Shown piece by piece: positions 17,889-24,583 of a stretch of 48,492 nucleotides of DNA (its first letter is position 1; every line of letters starts with the position of its first letter). The DNA comes from Candidatus Borkfalkia faecavium (GTDB lineage: Bacteria; Bacillota; Clostridia; Christensenellales; Borkfalkiaceae). Location of the stretch: the NCBI GenBank assembly GCA_019114755.1, contig DXEW01000010.1:1-48492 (forward strand), written 5' to 3'. The notes below the pieces were generated by a model. That model did not search any database, was not told the DNA's origin, and saw only the letters and a list, made by a program, of their open reading frames with translations. The translations under genes were made by a program, and so were the position numbers.

Positions 17889-19478
17889 ATGAAAGTAAAA
17901 ATATTATTTTTGGCGCTCTTGGGCGCGGCGGCGCTGGCGTGTGCGGTACTGCTGGTCGCCTGCCAGAAAGATACATACGTCATTCAATACGAATATAACG
18001 GCGCCGTGCGCTTAGAAGTGGTCGAGGGCAAGGTGTTCGCCTTAGAAGAGCTTCCCTCGCGCCTCGGCTATACCTTTGCCGGGCTGTACGACGCCTCCGA
18101 AGGGGGCGAACAGGTGGTAGACGCCAACGGCATGAGCTGCGGCCCGTACGAACGGGGGGCAGACTGCACCCTGTATGCCCGTTTCATCCCCAACACCTAC
18201 ACCATCCGCCTCGAATACGAAGGGGGCGAAAGCGCTTCCGGCGTGCGGCAGGTGGAGGCCGAGTACGACGCCGCCATCGAGGGCATCCCCTTCGATCTGA
18301 CGATGCGCCTGCACGAGTTTGCCGGCTGGTTCACCGCCCCTGCTATGGGCGGCGTGCAGGTGGCGGACGCGGTCGGCATGCTGCCCGGGTACGAGCGGCT
18401 GTGCGCCCCCGCCTATACCCTTGCCGATACCATCACCCTGTACGCGGGGTTTACCGAGGTCGAATACGAGGTCACCTTCTGCTACCGCATGGACGGCAGC
18501 GACGACGTCACCGTCTCCGCCGTGCACGGCGCCTCTTTGGCGAGCATCGAGCCGCAGGATCACCTGGTAGACGGGCAGTATGTGCTGGCATGGTCTACCG
18601 TTCCCAACGACACCGCCCAGGCATACGCCTTCAACGGCAGCATCACCAAAGACATGACCCTCTACCCCAGCCGCTTCGGCTATTCCGTCTCCTTCGACCC
18701 CAACGGCGGCAGCCCCTGCCACACCATCCGCGGCGAAGCGGGCACGCCCGTGTCCATGCCCCGCCCCGCGCGGGCGGGCTACCGCTTCATGGGCTGGCTT
18801 TTAGAGGGCGAAAGGTATTCCTCTTCCGTCATCCCTGCGCAGAACATCTCCCTCGTCGCCGAATGGCAGCCCCTTCTCACCTTTGAAGAAAACGGCGGCA
18901 CCGAGGTAGACGACATCTCTGTGCCCGCGGGCGAGCCGATCTCCCTGCCCCGCCCCGTGCGCGCAGGTTACGAGTTCGCGGGCTGGTACACCTCGCCCGA
19001 GGGCGGCGAATTGTTTGAAGAAGAGGTCATGCCCGCCGAGGGGCTCACCCTGTACGCGGGCTGGTACCGCAGCGTTAGCGGCGAGGCGACGCTCAGCAGC
19101 ATGCACGTCGGCGAAGGCTCTTCCCTCATCGAAGGGCTGACCATCGACCTTAGCGAAACTTTTTCCGAACAGGGAAGTTTGGCCGCGGCGTTCACCGTCT
19201 CGTACTCCGTGCAGGTAGAGGGATATTCCAACCCCGGCGACAAGCCGAGCAGTTTTCAGCTGCTGCTGTGTAACGACAGCGCCGGCACCTCGACGGCTGC
19301 CATCGCCGCCCTGCCCATCGCAGGCGCCTCGGGCAATTACAGCGGCTCGCTCACGGCCTCGCTTGCGGGCAGCCGCGTGTATGTGCGCGTGCAGACCGAC
19401 CCGTGGGACGCCGGCTACACCCTGCGCAATGTGGTCATCGGCTACACCGTCACAGACCGCTCGCACGTCGTCTTTTGA
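17889..19478 (+). CDS. InlB B-repeat (Flg_new) lipoprotein
   Basis: This 529-residue protein is predicted to be exported. It has a hydrophobic signal (1-24) and a lipobox-like LLVAC with Cys25 as the likely lipidated residue. At least four Listeria-Bacteroides/InlB B-type repeats follow, recognisable by FAGLYDASEGGEQV, FAGWFTAPAMGGVQV, FMGWLLEGERYSS and FAGWYTSPEGGELF. These alternate with TLYA-type strand ends. The C-terminal ~130 residues form a separate Ser/Thr/Gly-rich domain I do not recognise. Such proteins are usually surface-exposed adhesion or ligand-binding proteins; the specific role is unknown. Dry promoter spacing and a short leader indicate a single-gene transcript. Confidence 0.8.
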   Translation: MKVKILFLALLGAAALACAVLLVACQKDTYVIQYEYNGAVRLEVVEGKVFALEELPSRLGYTFAGLYDASEGGEQVVDANGMSCGPYERGADCTLYARFIPNTYTIRLEYEGGESASGVRQVEAEYDAAIEGIPFDLTMRLHEFAGWFTAPAMGGVQVADAVGMLPGYERLCAPAYTLADTITLYAGFTEVEYEVTFCYRMDGSDDVTVSAVHGASLASIEPQDHLVDGQYVLAWSTVPNDTAQAYAFNGSITKDMTLYPSRFGYSVSFDPNGGSPCHTIRGEAGTPVSMPRPARAGYRFMGWLLEGERYSSSVIPAQNISLVAEWQPLLTFEENGGTEVDDISVPAGEPISLPRPVRAGYEFAGWYTSPEGGELFEEEVMPAEGLTLYAGWYRSVSGEATLSSMHVGEGSSLIEGLTIDLSETFSEQGSLAAAFTVSYSVQVEGYSNPGDKPSSFQLLLCNDSAGTSTAAIAALPIAGASGNYSGSLTASLAGSRVYVRVQTDPWDAGYTLRNVVIGYTVTDRSHVVF

Positions 19479-19607
19479 TTTCCGATATATGGGAGCGGAA
19501 CCGGCGCCGGCACCCTGCAAAAGCGGCGGCGCCCACGCCGCCCTGCAAAAGCGGCAGCGCCCCCGCCGCCCTTTCTAAAACGGATATACCGTACCAAATA
19601 AAAATTT

Positions 19608-19635
19608 GCGCCCCCGCATCCGCGAGGGCGCTTTT
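19608..19635 (+). terminator. Terminator after the lipoprotein gene
   Basis: The hairpin GCGCCC...GGGCGC has the core GCCCCCGCATCCGCGAGGGC followed by TTTT. The same core recurs at 20419-20440 after the toxin gene. Confidence 0.8.
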
Positions 19636-19669
19636 GCTGCTGCATTTTCAAAAAAATCGAACATCCCTA

Positions 19670-19698
19670 TTGACAATATCGTACGATTTTGCTATAAT
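19670..19698 (+). promoter_or_regulatory. Promoter/operator of the toxin-antitoxin unit
   Basis: TTGACA (19670-19675) lies 17 bp from TATAAT (19693-19698). The perfect palindrome ATCGTACGAT (19678-19687) lies in the spacer and is a natural operator for autoregulation by the antitoxin. Confidence 0.82.
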
Positions 19699-19729
19699 AA
19701 TAGTGCGAAGAATAAGGAGGAACAGGGCA

Positions 19730-19945
19730 ATGTCGATCACGGCTACAGAATTAAAAGAAAATTTGAGCAAATATCTGCTGCTTTCCGCCACCGAAGACGT
19801 GTATATCACCAAAAACGGAAAGGTCGTTTCCAAGCTGACCAATCCCTTCCGCGAGCGCGTGGAGGTGGCAAAGTCGCTGTTCGGCGTTCTGCCTGCCGAT
19901 ATCGGCGAAGAGGAAGCGCGCGAAGAGAGGCTGAACAAGATATGA
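19730..19945 (+). CDS. Phd/YefM-type antitoxin
   Basis: This 71-residue protein has a Phd/YefM DNA-binding N terminus: ITATELKENLSKYLLLS, then VYITKNGKVVSKLT. Its charged C-terminal tail (EEEAREERLNKI) would neutralise a toxin. The ATG at 19730 has AAGGAGGAAC upstream; longer in-frame ORFs would run through the promoter. Its stop overlaps the start of the PIN toxin (ATGA). In the family, the antitoxin binds its own promoter; the ATCGTACGAT palindrome fits this. Confidence 0.87.
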   Translation: MSITATELKENLSKYLLLSATEDVYITKNGKVVSKLTNPFRERVEVAKSLFGVLPADIGEEEAREERLNKI

Positions 19946-20361
19946 GGGCGCTGCTGGATACCTGCGTCGTCATCGACGTGCTGCAGGGCAGAGAGCCGTT
20001 CTGCAAAGAAGGGCAGCAGCTGTTCCTCGCCGCCGCCAACGACTTGTTCGCGGGCTGCATCACCGCCAAGGCGGCGACGGATATCTATTACCTTACGCAC
20101 CGCCACACGCACAGCGACAAGGCCTCGCGCGAGGTGCTTTCAAAGCTGTTCGTATTGTTTGAAGTGTTAGACAGCGCCGATATCGACTGCCGCCGCGCCA
20201 TCCCGTCTCCCGTCTCCGATTTTGAAGACGCCGTCATGGCGGAAACGGCGCTGCGGGCGGGGGCGGACTGCATCGTCACCCGCAACCTCGCCGATTTTGC
20301 CAAGGCGCCGCTTTTGGTATTGTCTCCGAAAGAATTTTTGCAGAAGGTCTTGCACGAATAA
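19942..20361 (+). CDS. PIN-domain (VapC-like) toxin
   Basis: This 139-residue PIN-domain protein is predicted to be a metal-dependent RNase. The acidic residues are Asp6 (LLDTCVVIDVL), Asp47 (AKAATDIYYL), Asp96 (DFEDAVMAETA) and Asp118 (TRNLADF). It overlaps the antitoxin by 4 nt. Position and size are typical of VapC-like toxins paired with Phd-type antitoxins. The RNA target cannot be inferred. Confidence 0.9.
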   Translation: MRALLDTCVVIDVLQGREPFCKEGQQLFLAAANDLFAGCITAKAATDIYYLTHRHTHSDKASREVLSKLFVLFEVLDSADIDCRRAIPSPVSDFEDAVMAETALRAGADCIVTRNLADFAKAPLLVLSPKEFLQKVLHE

Positions 20362-20414
20362 AAGGGCTTTCGCGCTTTCTGCCCAAGCCCTTCAAAAGGT
20401 TTATATAATAAAAT

Positions 20415-20447
20415 ACGCCGCCCCCGCATCCGCGAGGGCGGTATTTG
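20415..20447 (+). terminator. Hairpin after the toxin gene (shared core with 19608-19635)
   Basis: The hairpin CCGCC...GGCGG has the core GCCCCCGCATCCGCGAGGGC, identical to the one upstream of the toxin-antitoxin unit. It is followed by GTATTTGT, a weak T-tract. Confidence 0.65.
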
Positions 20448-20560
20448 TATGTAGGGCCGCATGCCGCGCGCCTTCCGTAGGGGAGGCGCGCGGCGCTTTG
20501 TTTTGCCGTGCGCACGCGGCGCGGGCGGCGGGTCGCGTTGATTTTTCCGCGCAAAAGCCG

Positions 20561-21712
20561 CTACTGCCGTTCCACCGTCACCACGGCGTCGAGGTTTTCG
20601 TCGGAAAGGGAGATGCCGTCGCGGATGCGCCGCTCGATCTCGGCGTCACTCAGCTTGCAGTCGAAGGGCACCGCCACGTCGAACACGAGGTTGGAGTGCG
20701 TCTTGCCGCCCACCACGCGGAAGTCGTGCATGGCAAAGTGCGGGTCTACGGCCGCCACCACCCGCGCCGCCTCGGCGCGGAACTTGTTGACCTTGGGGTC
20801 GTCGAACACGAGTGGGTCGATGTGCACGGTCAGGGCGATGTCCATCTCTTTGCCGATCTGTTTTTCCAGCGCGTCTGCTAAGTCGTGCGCCGCCATGATG
20901 GGCATGTTCGCGTCCACCTCTACATGCACGGTGGCGAACAGCTTGCTGCGGCCGTAGTCGTGGATGACCAGGTCGTGCACGCCGTGCACCCCTTCCGCCG
21001 CACAAATTTTTTGCTTGATGGCGGCGATGGTTTCGGCGTCCGCCGCCTTCCCCAACAGGTTGGAGACCGTCTCTTTCAAGATCCCTATGCCCGAAAAGGC
21101 GATGAATACCGCCACCGCGATGCCCATCCAGCCGTCCAGTTCGATCTGCGCCCATTTCGAGATCAAAAGCGAAAGCAGCACGGCGCTCGTCGCCGCCGCG
21201 TCGGAGATGCAGTCCGCCGCCGTCGCCTTCAGCGCCTCCGAGCCGATTTCTTTGGCGAGGGCGCGGTTGAAAAAGAACATGAACAGCTTTACCGCCACCG
21301 ACGCCGCCAAAACGATGGCCGTCAGCAGCGAAACTTGCGTTTCGGCAGGGGAAAGGATGGTCTCTGCCGACTGGATGGCAAGCTCCGCCGCCACCACCAG
21401 CACGATGACGGCGATGATCAGCGCCGAAAGCGATTCCGCCCGCTGGTGCCCGAAGGGGTGCTCTTTGTCGGCGGGCTTTTCGCTCATCTTGAAGCCGATG
21501 ATGGAGACGACGTTGCTGCCGCAGTCGGTCAGGTTGTTGAGCCCGTCCGCCACCACCGACACCGCGCCCGCCAAAATGCCCGCCGCGATCTTGCCGGCGG
21601 CGAGCAGGGTGTTCAGGGCGATGCCCAGCCCGCCCGAAAACTTGCCGATGCGCCCGCGCGCCGCAGGCGAGGCGGCCGTTTCGTTTTCTTTCAAGAATAA
21701 GTTTGCAAGCAT
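20561..21712 (-). CDS. Cation diffusion facilitator family transporter
   Basis: This 383-residue protein has six predicted membrane segments and a cytoplasmic C-terminal domain. Candidate metal-site residues are Asn59/Asp63 (DGLNNLTDCGSN, TM2) and Asp167/Asp171 (ADCISDAAATS, TM5). KEHPFGHQRAE is the typical CDF loop. The family exports Zn, Mn, Fe or Co in exchange for protons; the Asn-x3-Asp/Asp-x3-Asp set argues against the classic His-containing zinc site. I chose the ATG at 21712, preceded by AGAGGAAAAT; a TTG at 21787 overlapping the upstream gene's stop would add 25 residues without a good Shine-Dalgarno. A ferrous/zinc regulator is not evident. Confidence 0.9.
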   Translation of the reverse strand: MLANLFLKENETAASPAARGRIGKFSGGLGIALNTLLAAGKIAAGILAGAVSVVADGLNNLTDCGSNVVSIIGFKMSEKPADKEHPFGHQRAESLSALIIAVIVLVVAAELAIQSAETILSPAETQVSLLTAIVLAASVAVKLFMFFFNRALAKEIGSEALKATAADCISDAAATSAVLLSLLISKWAQIELDGWMGIAVAVFIAFSGIGILKETVSNLLGKAADAETIAAIKQKICAAEGVHGVHDLVIHDYGRSKLFATVHVEVDANMPIMAAHDLADALEKQIGKEMDIALTVHIDPLVFDDPKVNKFRAEAARVVAAVDPHFAMHDFRVVGGKTHSNLVFDVAVPFDCKLSDAEIERRIRDGISLSDENLDAVVTVERQ

Positions 21713-21783
21713 ATTTTCCTCTGCGCCTTGCGCGGCGCCCGCGGAGGGTCTCTCCTCGCCGGTTGCCGTATCTGTCCGCTGCC

Positions 21784-22215
21784 TCAAAACAGCTGTTTGA
21801 GTTTAGAAATATCCGTCAGCCACTCATGGCGGCTGCGCTCGGCGTGCACGCGGTTCGCCTCGCCCAGGGCGGCGTGATACTCGCTCTGCGTGCAGCCGTT
21901 CACCTTCATAAAATGTTCCTGCGCCTGCGGTTCCTTCCCCAAAAGAGAGGTGCGGCCGATGTGTATCACGGCATGGCAGGCGGGGCAGACGGCGATCACG
22001 TCTTCCAATTTCTGTATATGCGCCGCATCGTCGTAGCTCCACACCTCGTGCGCTTCCAGCCTTCCGCGCGCCCCGCAGATACTGCACCTGCCGCCCGCCC
22101 GCGCATAGGCGGCGCGCCGCAGCCTGTCCCACACCTCTTTGGGCAGGGCGCTGCGCAAATTGGTATACCAGCAGCCGTCCGGCACCAACTGAAAGTTGAG
22201 TTTATATCGTTTCAT
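21784..22215 (-). CDS. HNH endonuclease domain protein
   Basis: This 143-residue protein has a Cys-x2-Cys/Cys-x2-Cys-His zinc-bound HNH-type motif: CSICG (Cys44, Cys47), EAHEVWSYDD (His56), then VCPACHAVIHIGR (Cys77, Cys80, His81, His85). Such stand-alone proteins are common in Firmicutes chromosomes and phages, and their targets are mostly unknown. I chose the ATG at 22215 because a promoter -10 lies only 7 nt upstream, making an earlier start impossible on that transcript. This predicts a leaderless mRNA, with no Shine-Dalgarno. The CDF gene follows on the same strand. Confidence 0.8.
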   Translation of the reverse strand: MKRYKLNFQLVPDGCWYTNLRSALPKEVWDRLRRAAYARAGGRCSICGARGRLEAHEVWSYDDAAHIQKLEDVIAVCPACHAVIHIGRTSLLGKEPQAQEHFMKVNGCTQSEYHAALGEANRVHAERSRHEWLTDISKLKQLF

Positions 22216-22222
22216 AGCCAAA

Positions 22223-22251
22223 AGTATACCACAAACGCGCCCGTTTGGCAA
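22223..22251 (-). promoter_or_regulatory. Promoter of the HNH gene (leaderless transcript predicted)
   Basis: On the minus strand, TTGCCA (22246-22251) lies 17 bp from TATACT (22223-22228). The start codon is 7 nt after the -10, so transcription should begin at or next to the A of ATG. Confidence 0.75.
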
Positions 22252-22308
22252 CAAATGAGGCTCTGCTGCAGCAGGTTTATGTGCGCGGGCAGCGATTTGA
22301 GATTAGTA

Positions 22309-22337
22309 TTGACAGCTTTTGATAACTATGATATAAT
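22309..22337 (+). promoter_or_regulatory. Promoter of the LytTR two-component operon
   Basis: TTGACA (22309-22314) lies 17 bp from TATAAT (22332-22337), 28 nt before the response regulator start. Confidence 0.87.
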
Positions 22338-22365
22338 ACAGATATAGACTCAGCGAGGTGAAAAA

Positions 22366-23070
22366 ATGCTCAAAATCTGTCTCGTGGAAGACGAAGATAA
22401 AGAGGCAGAAAGATTATCTGCCGCCATACGGCGGTATATGCAAGAAAAAGATCTGCAATATCGCGTTACACGGTTTTCTGACGGGCAGGATTTTGTAGAC
22501 GGATACACGCCCGGATACGATATCGTTTTTTTAGATATCGTGCTGCCGCGCTGCAACGGCATGGAGGCGGCGCGTGCGCTGCGCAGCCGAGACGGCGCGG
22601 TTTCTCTCGTGTTTGTTACGAATATGGCGAATATGGCGGTCAAGGGGTATGAAGTCGAGGCCTCCGATTTTATCGTCAAACCTGTGCGTTATAGTTCTTT
22701 TGCCATGAAGATGGACCGCATCCTCGCGGCGCGGCGGGGCAGGAGCGCATCGCTGCTGATCGCTGCGGAGGGGAATTTGAAGGTGTTGCCGGCCTCGTCT
22801 GTTGCCTATATCGAGGTGTGCGGGCACAACCTTGTATACCATACAGAGCAGGGGAACATCGTTACCCGCGGGGCGCTGAGTAAGGCCGAAGAGCAGGTAA
22901 AAGGAGCCGGATTCGAGCGTTGCAACGTATGCTATCTGGTCAACCTTGCTTTTGTAACGGCTGTAGAAGGCGATATCGTGACCGTCGGGGGAGATAAACT
23001 GCATATCAGCCGTGCAAAAAAGAAGAGCTTTTTAGAAAAGCTTACAAGTAGCTTCGGGCAAGGCAAATAA
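22366..23070 (+). CDS. LytTR-family response regulator (AgrA/LytR-like)
   Basis: This 234-residue protein has a receiver domain (~1-122; phospho-Asp57 in VFLDIVLP, Lys in DFIVKPVR) and a C-terminal LytTR DNA-binding domain (~135-232; YIEVCGHNLVYHTEQG, ERCNVCYLVNLAFV). LytTR regulators bind pairs of short direct repeats spaced by whole helical turns and usually activate transcription. GAGGTG precedes the ATG. The cognate kinase begins 3 nt after its stop. The likely target is the GH3 gene downstream, which has repeats of suitable spacing upstream of its promoter. Confidence 0.92.
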   Translation: MLKICLVEDEDKEAERLSAAIRRYMQEKDLQYRVTRFSDGQDFVDGYTPGYDIVFLDIVLPRCNGMEAARALRSRDGAVSLVFVTNMANMAVKGYEVEASDFIVKPVRYSSFAMKMDRILAARRGRSASLLIAAEGNLKVLPASSVAYIEVCGHNLVYHTEQGNIVTRGALSKAEEQVKGAGFERCNVCYLVNLAFVTAVEGDIVTVGGDKLHISRAKKKSFLEKLTSSFGQGK

Positions 23071-23072
23071 AT

Positions 23073-24482
23073 ATGTTTGATATAACGTCGGTGTTTTTTT
23101 GGTATAAGATATTGTTCATGGCGGAATTGATCGCGGCAGAAGGGCTGTTTGCATTCCGCCTCGAGCGGCGCTCGCGCTTTCCGCTCCGCGCCGGGTGCAT
23201 GTGCGCCGCCTTGATGGCTGCGGCCGTTTGCATCCCCGTCCCCGCCTATAACGCGTTTGTCCTTTCGTGCATATTTTTCTCGCTGTTCGCATGCAGCCTC
23301 GCGGCGATGAGTTTTTGCCTGCGTACGAGCTTTTTGAATATCTTGTTCTGTGCTGTGGCGGGGTACTCGCTGCGGCATTTTGCCTATGTGCTTTTTATCT
23401 CTCTGAACGACGCCGTGTTCTATGCTTTGGGCATCGTGACGGGCATTTCCGGCGGATTTGACCCCTACGGGACGCCGCTGCTGGATATTCTCAGCCGCCA
23501 GTCTGCGATAACGGTCATCCTCTATCTGTTCAGCTACTTTGTTGTCTTTTGGGCGGGGAAGTATATCTATGCCGATAAGATCCGCTCGCAGGGGACGCTG
23601 CATCTGGGGAACATAGAGTTCATTGCCATTGCCGCCGTGATGCTGTTTACCGACGTCGTGCTCTCTCTCGTCACCCAGTATAACGCCTCCATCGATCAAA
23701 CATCTGTCATCGTCGAGCGCATTTATAATGCGCTTACCTGCGTGCTGGCGCTGCAGCTGCTGTTCAGCAATATTTTTCAAAAAGAAGCGCAGCTGCGCTT
23801 GGCGGCGGCAGAGCAGCTGCTGTATACGCAGGCCAAGCAGTACGACCAGGTCAAAAAAAATATCGACATCATCAACATCAAGTGCCACGATTTAAAGCAT
23901 CAGCTGCGCGTATGGCGAGAAGGCGGCATGGAAGACACGGTCGAGCTGCAAGAGATCGAACGCGCGGTAGACATCTATCAGGCGGCATTCAAAACGGGCA
24001 ACGAGGTGCTCGATATCATCCTCACGGAAAAGAGCCTGCTGTGCGAAAAGAGCGGCATCATCCTTTCCTGCATTGCCGAAGGCCGCGTCCTCGGTTTTCT
24101 GCGTCCCGCAGAGCTATATTCGCTCTTCGGGAACGCGCTCGACAATGCGATCGAAGCTGTGATGCTGTTGCCGGAAGAACAGCGCAATATCGATATTTTT
24201 GTGCGCAGAGAGTCCTCTCTGGTGGGGATCCGCGTAGAAAACCCCTATGCTGGGCAAATGATCGTCAAAAACAACGCCGTGCAGACCAAAAAGAAAGACA
24301 AAAATTTTCACGGATCCGGCATCCTCAGCATGCGTGCGGTGGTCGAAAAGTATGGCGGCACCATGACCATCGACGCGGCCGGGCAGATCTTCCGTTTGCA
24401 CATCCTGTTTTCCGTTCCCGCCGATCATGACGCCGAAACGACCGATCATGACGCGCCCCCGGTCGGAAATGACCGATTGTGA
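23073..24482 (+). CDS. GHKL sensor histidine kinase (AgrC-like)
   Basis: This 469-residue protein has about six membrane segments (residues ~8-235). A coiled linker follows, then the dimerisation motif IKCHDLKHQLR with probable phospho-His272, and a GHKL ATPase domain (NALDNAIEAV N-box; GSGILSMRAVVEKYGGT G-box). This architecture matches peptide-sensing kinases such as AgrC, but no AgrB/AgrD-like genes are visible, so the signal is unknown. Translation is probably coupled to the regulator, as the genes are separated by 2 nt and the Shine-Dalgarno is weak. The last ~20 codons contain the direct repeats that probably bind the regulator. Confidence 0.92.
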   Translation: MFDITSVFFWYKILFMAELIAAEGLFAFRLERRSRFPLRAGCMCAALMAAAVCIPVPAYNAFVLSCIFFSLFACSLAAMSFCLRTSFLNILFCAVAGYSLRHFAYVLFISLNDAVFYALGIVTGISGGFDPYGTPLLDILSRQSAITVILYLFSYFVVFWAGKYIYADKIRSQGTLHLGNIEFIAIAAVMLFTDVVLSLVTQYNASIDQTSVIVERIYNALTCVLALQLLFSNIFQKEAQLRLAAAEQLLYTQAKQYDQVKKNIDIINIKCHDLKHQLRVWREGGMEDTVELQEIERAVDIYQAAFKTGNEVLDIILTEKSLLCEKSGIILSCIAEGRVLGFLRPAELYSLFGNALDNAIEAVMLLPEEQRNIDIFVRRESSLVGIRVENPYAGQMIVKNNAVQTKKKDKNFHGSGILSMRAVVEKYGGTMTIDAAGQIFRLHILFSVPADHDAETTDHDAPPVGNDRL

Positions 24483-24485
24483 CGC
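24421..24485 (+). promoter_or_regulatory. Three direct repeats, putative LytTR regulator binding sites
   Basis: CCGATCATGACGC occurs at 24421-24433 and 24442-24454, and CCGATTGTGACGC at 24473-24485. Offsets are 21 and 31 bp, that is two and three helical turns. The sites end 26 bp before the -35 box of the GH3 promoter and overlap the kinase 3' end. Confidence 0.7.
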
Positions 24486-24486
24486 T

Positions 24487-24529
24487 CCTGCGCCCGAGTG
24501 CGGATTCGCTCTTGCGCAGGGGCTTTTTT
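24487..24529 (+). terminator. Terminator of the two-component operon
   Basis: CCTGCGC (24487-24493) pairs with GCGCAGG (24514-24520) and is followed by GGCTTTTTT. The 3' arm contains the -35 box of the next promoter. Confidence 0.75.
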
Positions 24530-24540
24530 CCTGTTATACT
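24512..24540 (+). promoter_or_regulatory. Promoter of the GH3 gene
   Basis: TTGCGC (24512-24517, poor -35) lies 17 bp from TATACT (24535-24540). A weak -35 downstream of repeated sites fits activator-dependent transcription. Confidence 0.65.
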
Positions 24541-24583
24541 GTTGCCATACAGGACGGAAACGTCAAAAAACAGGAGGTAAACA

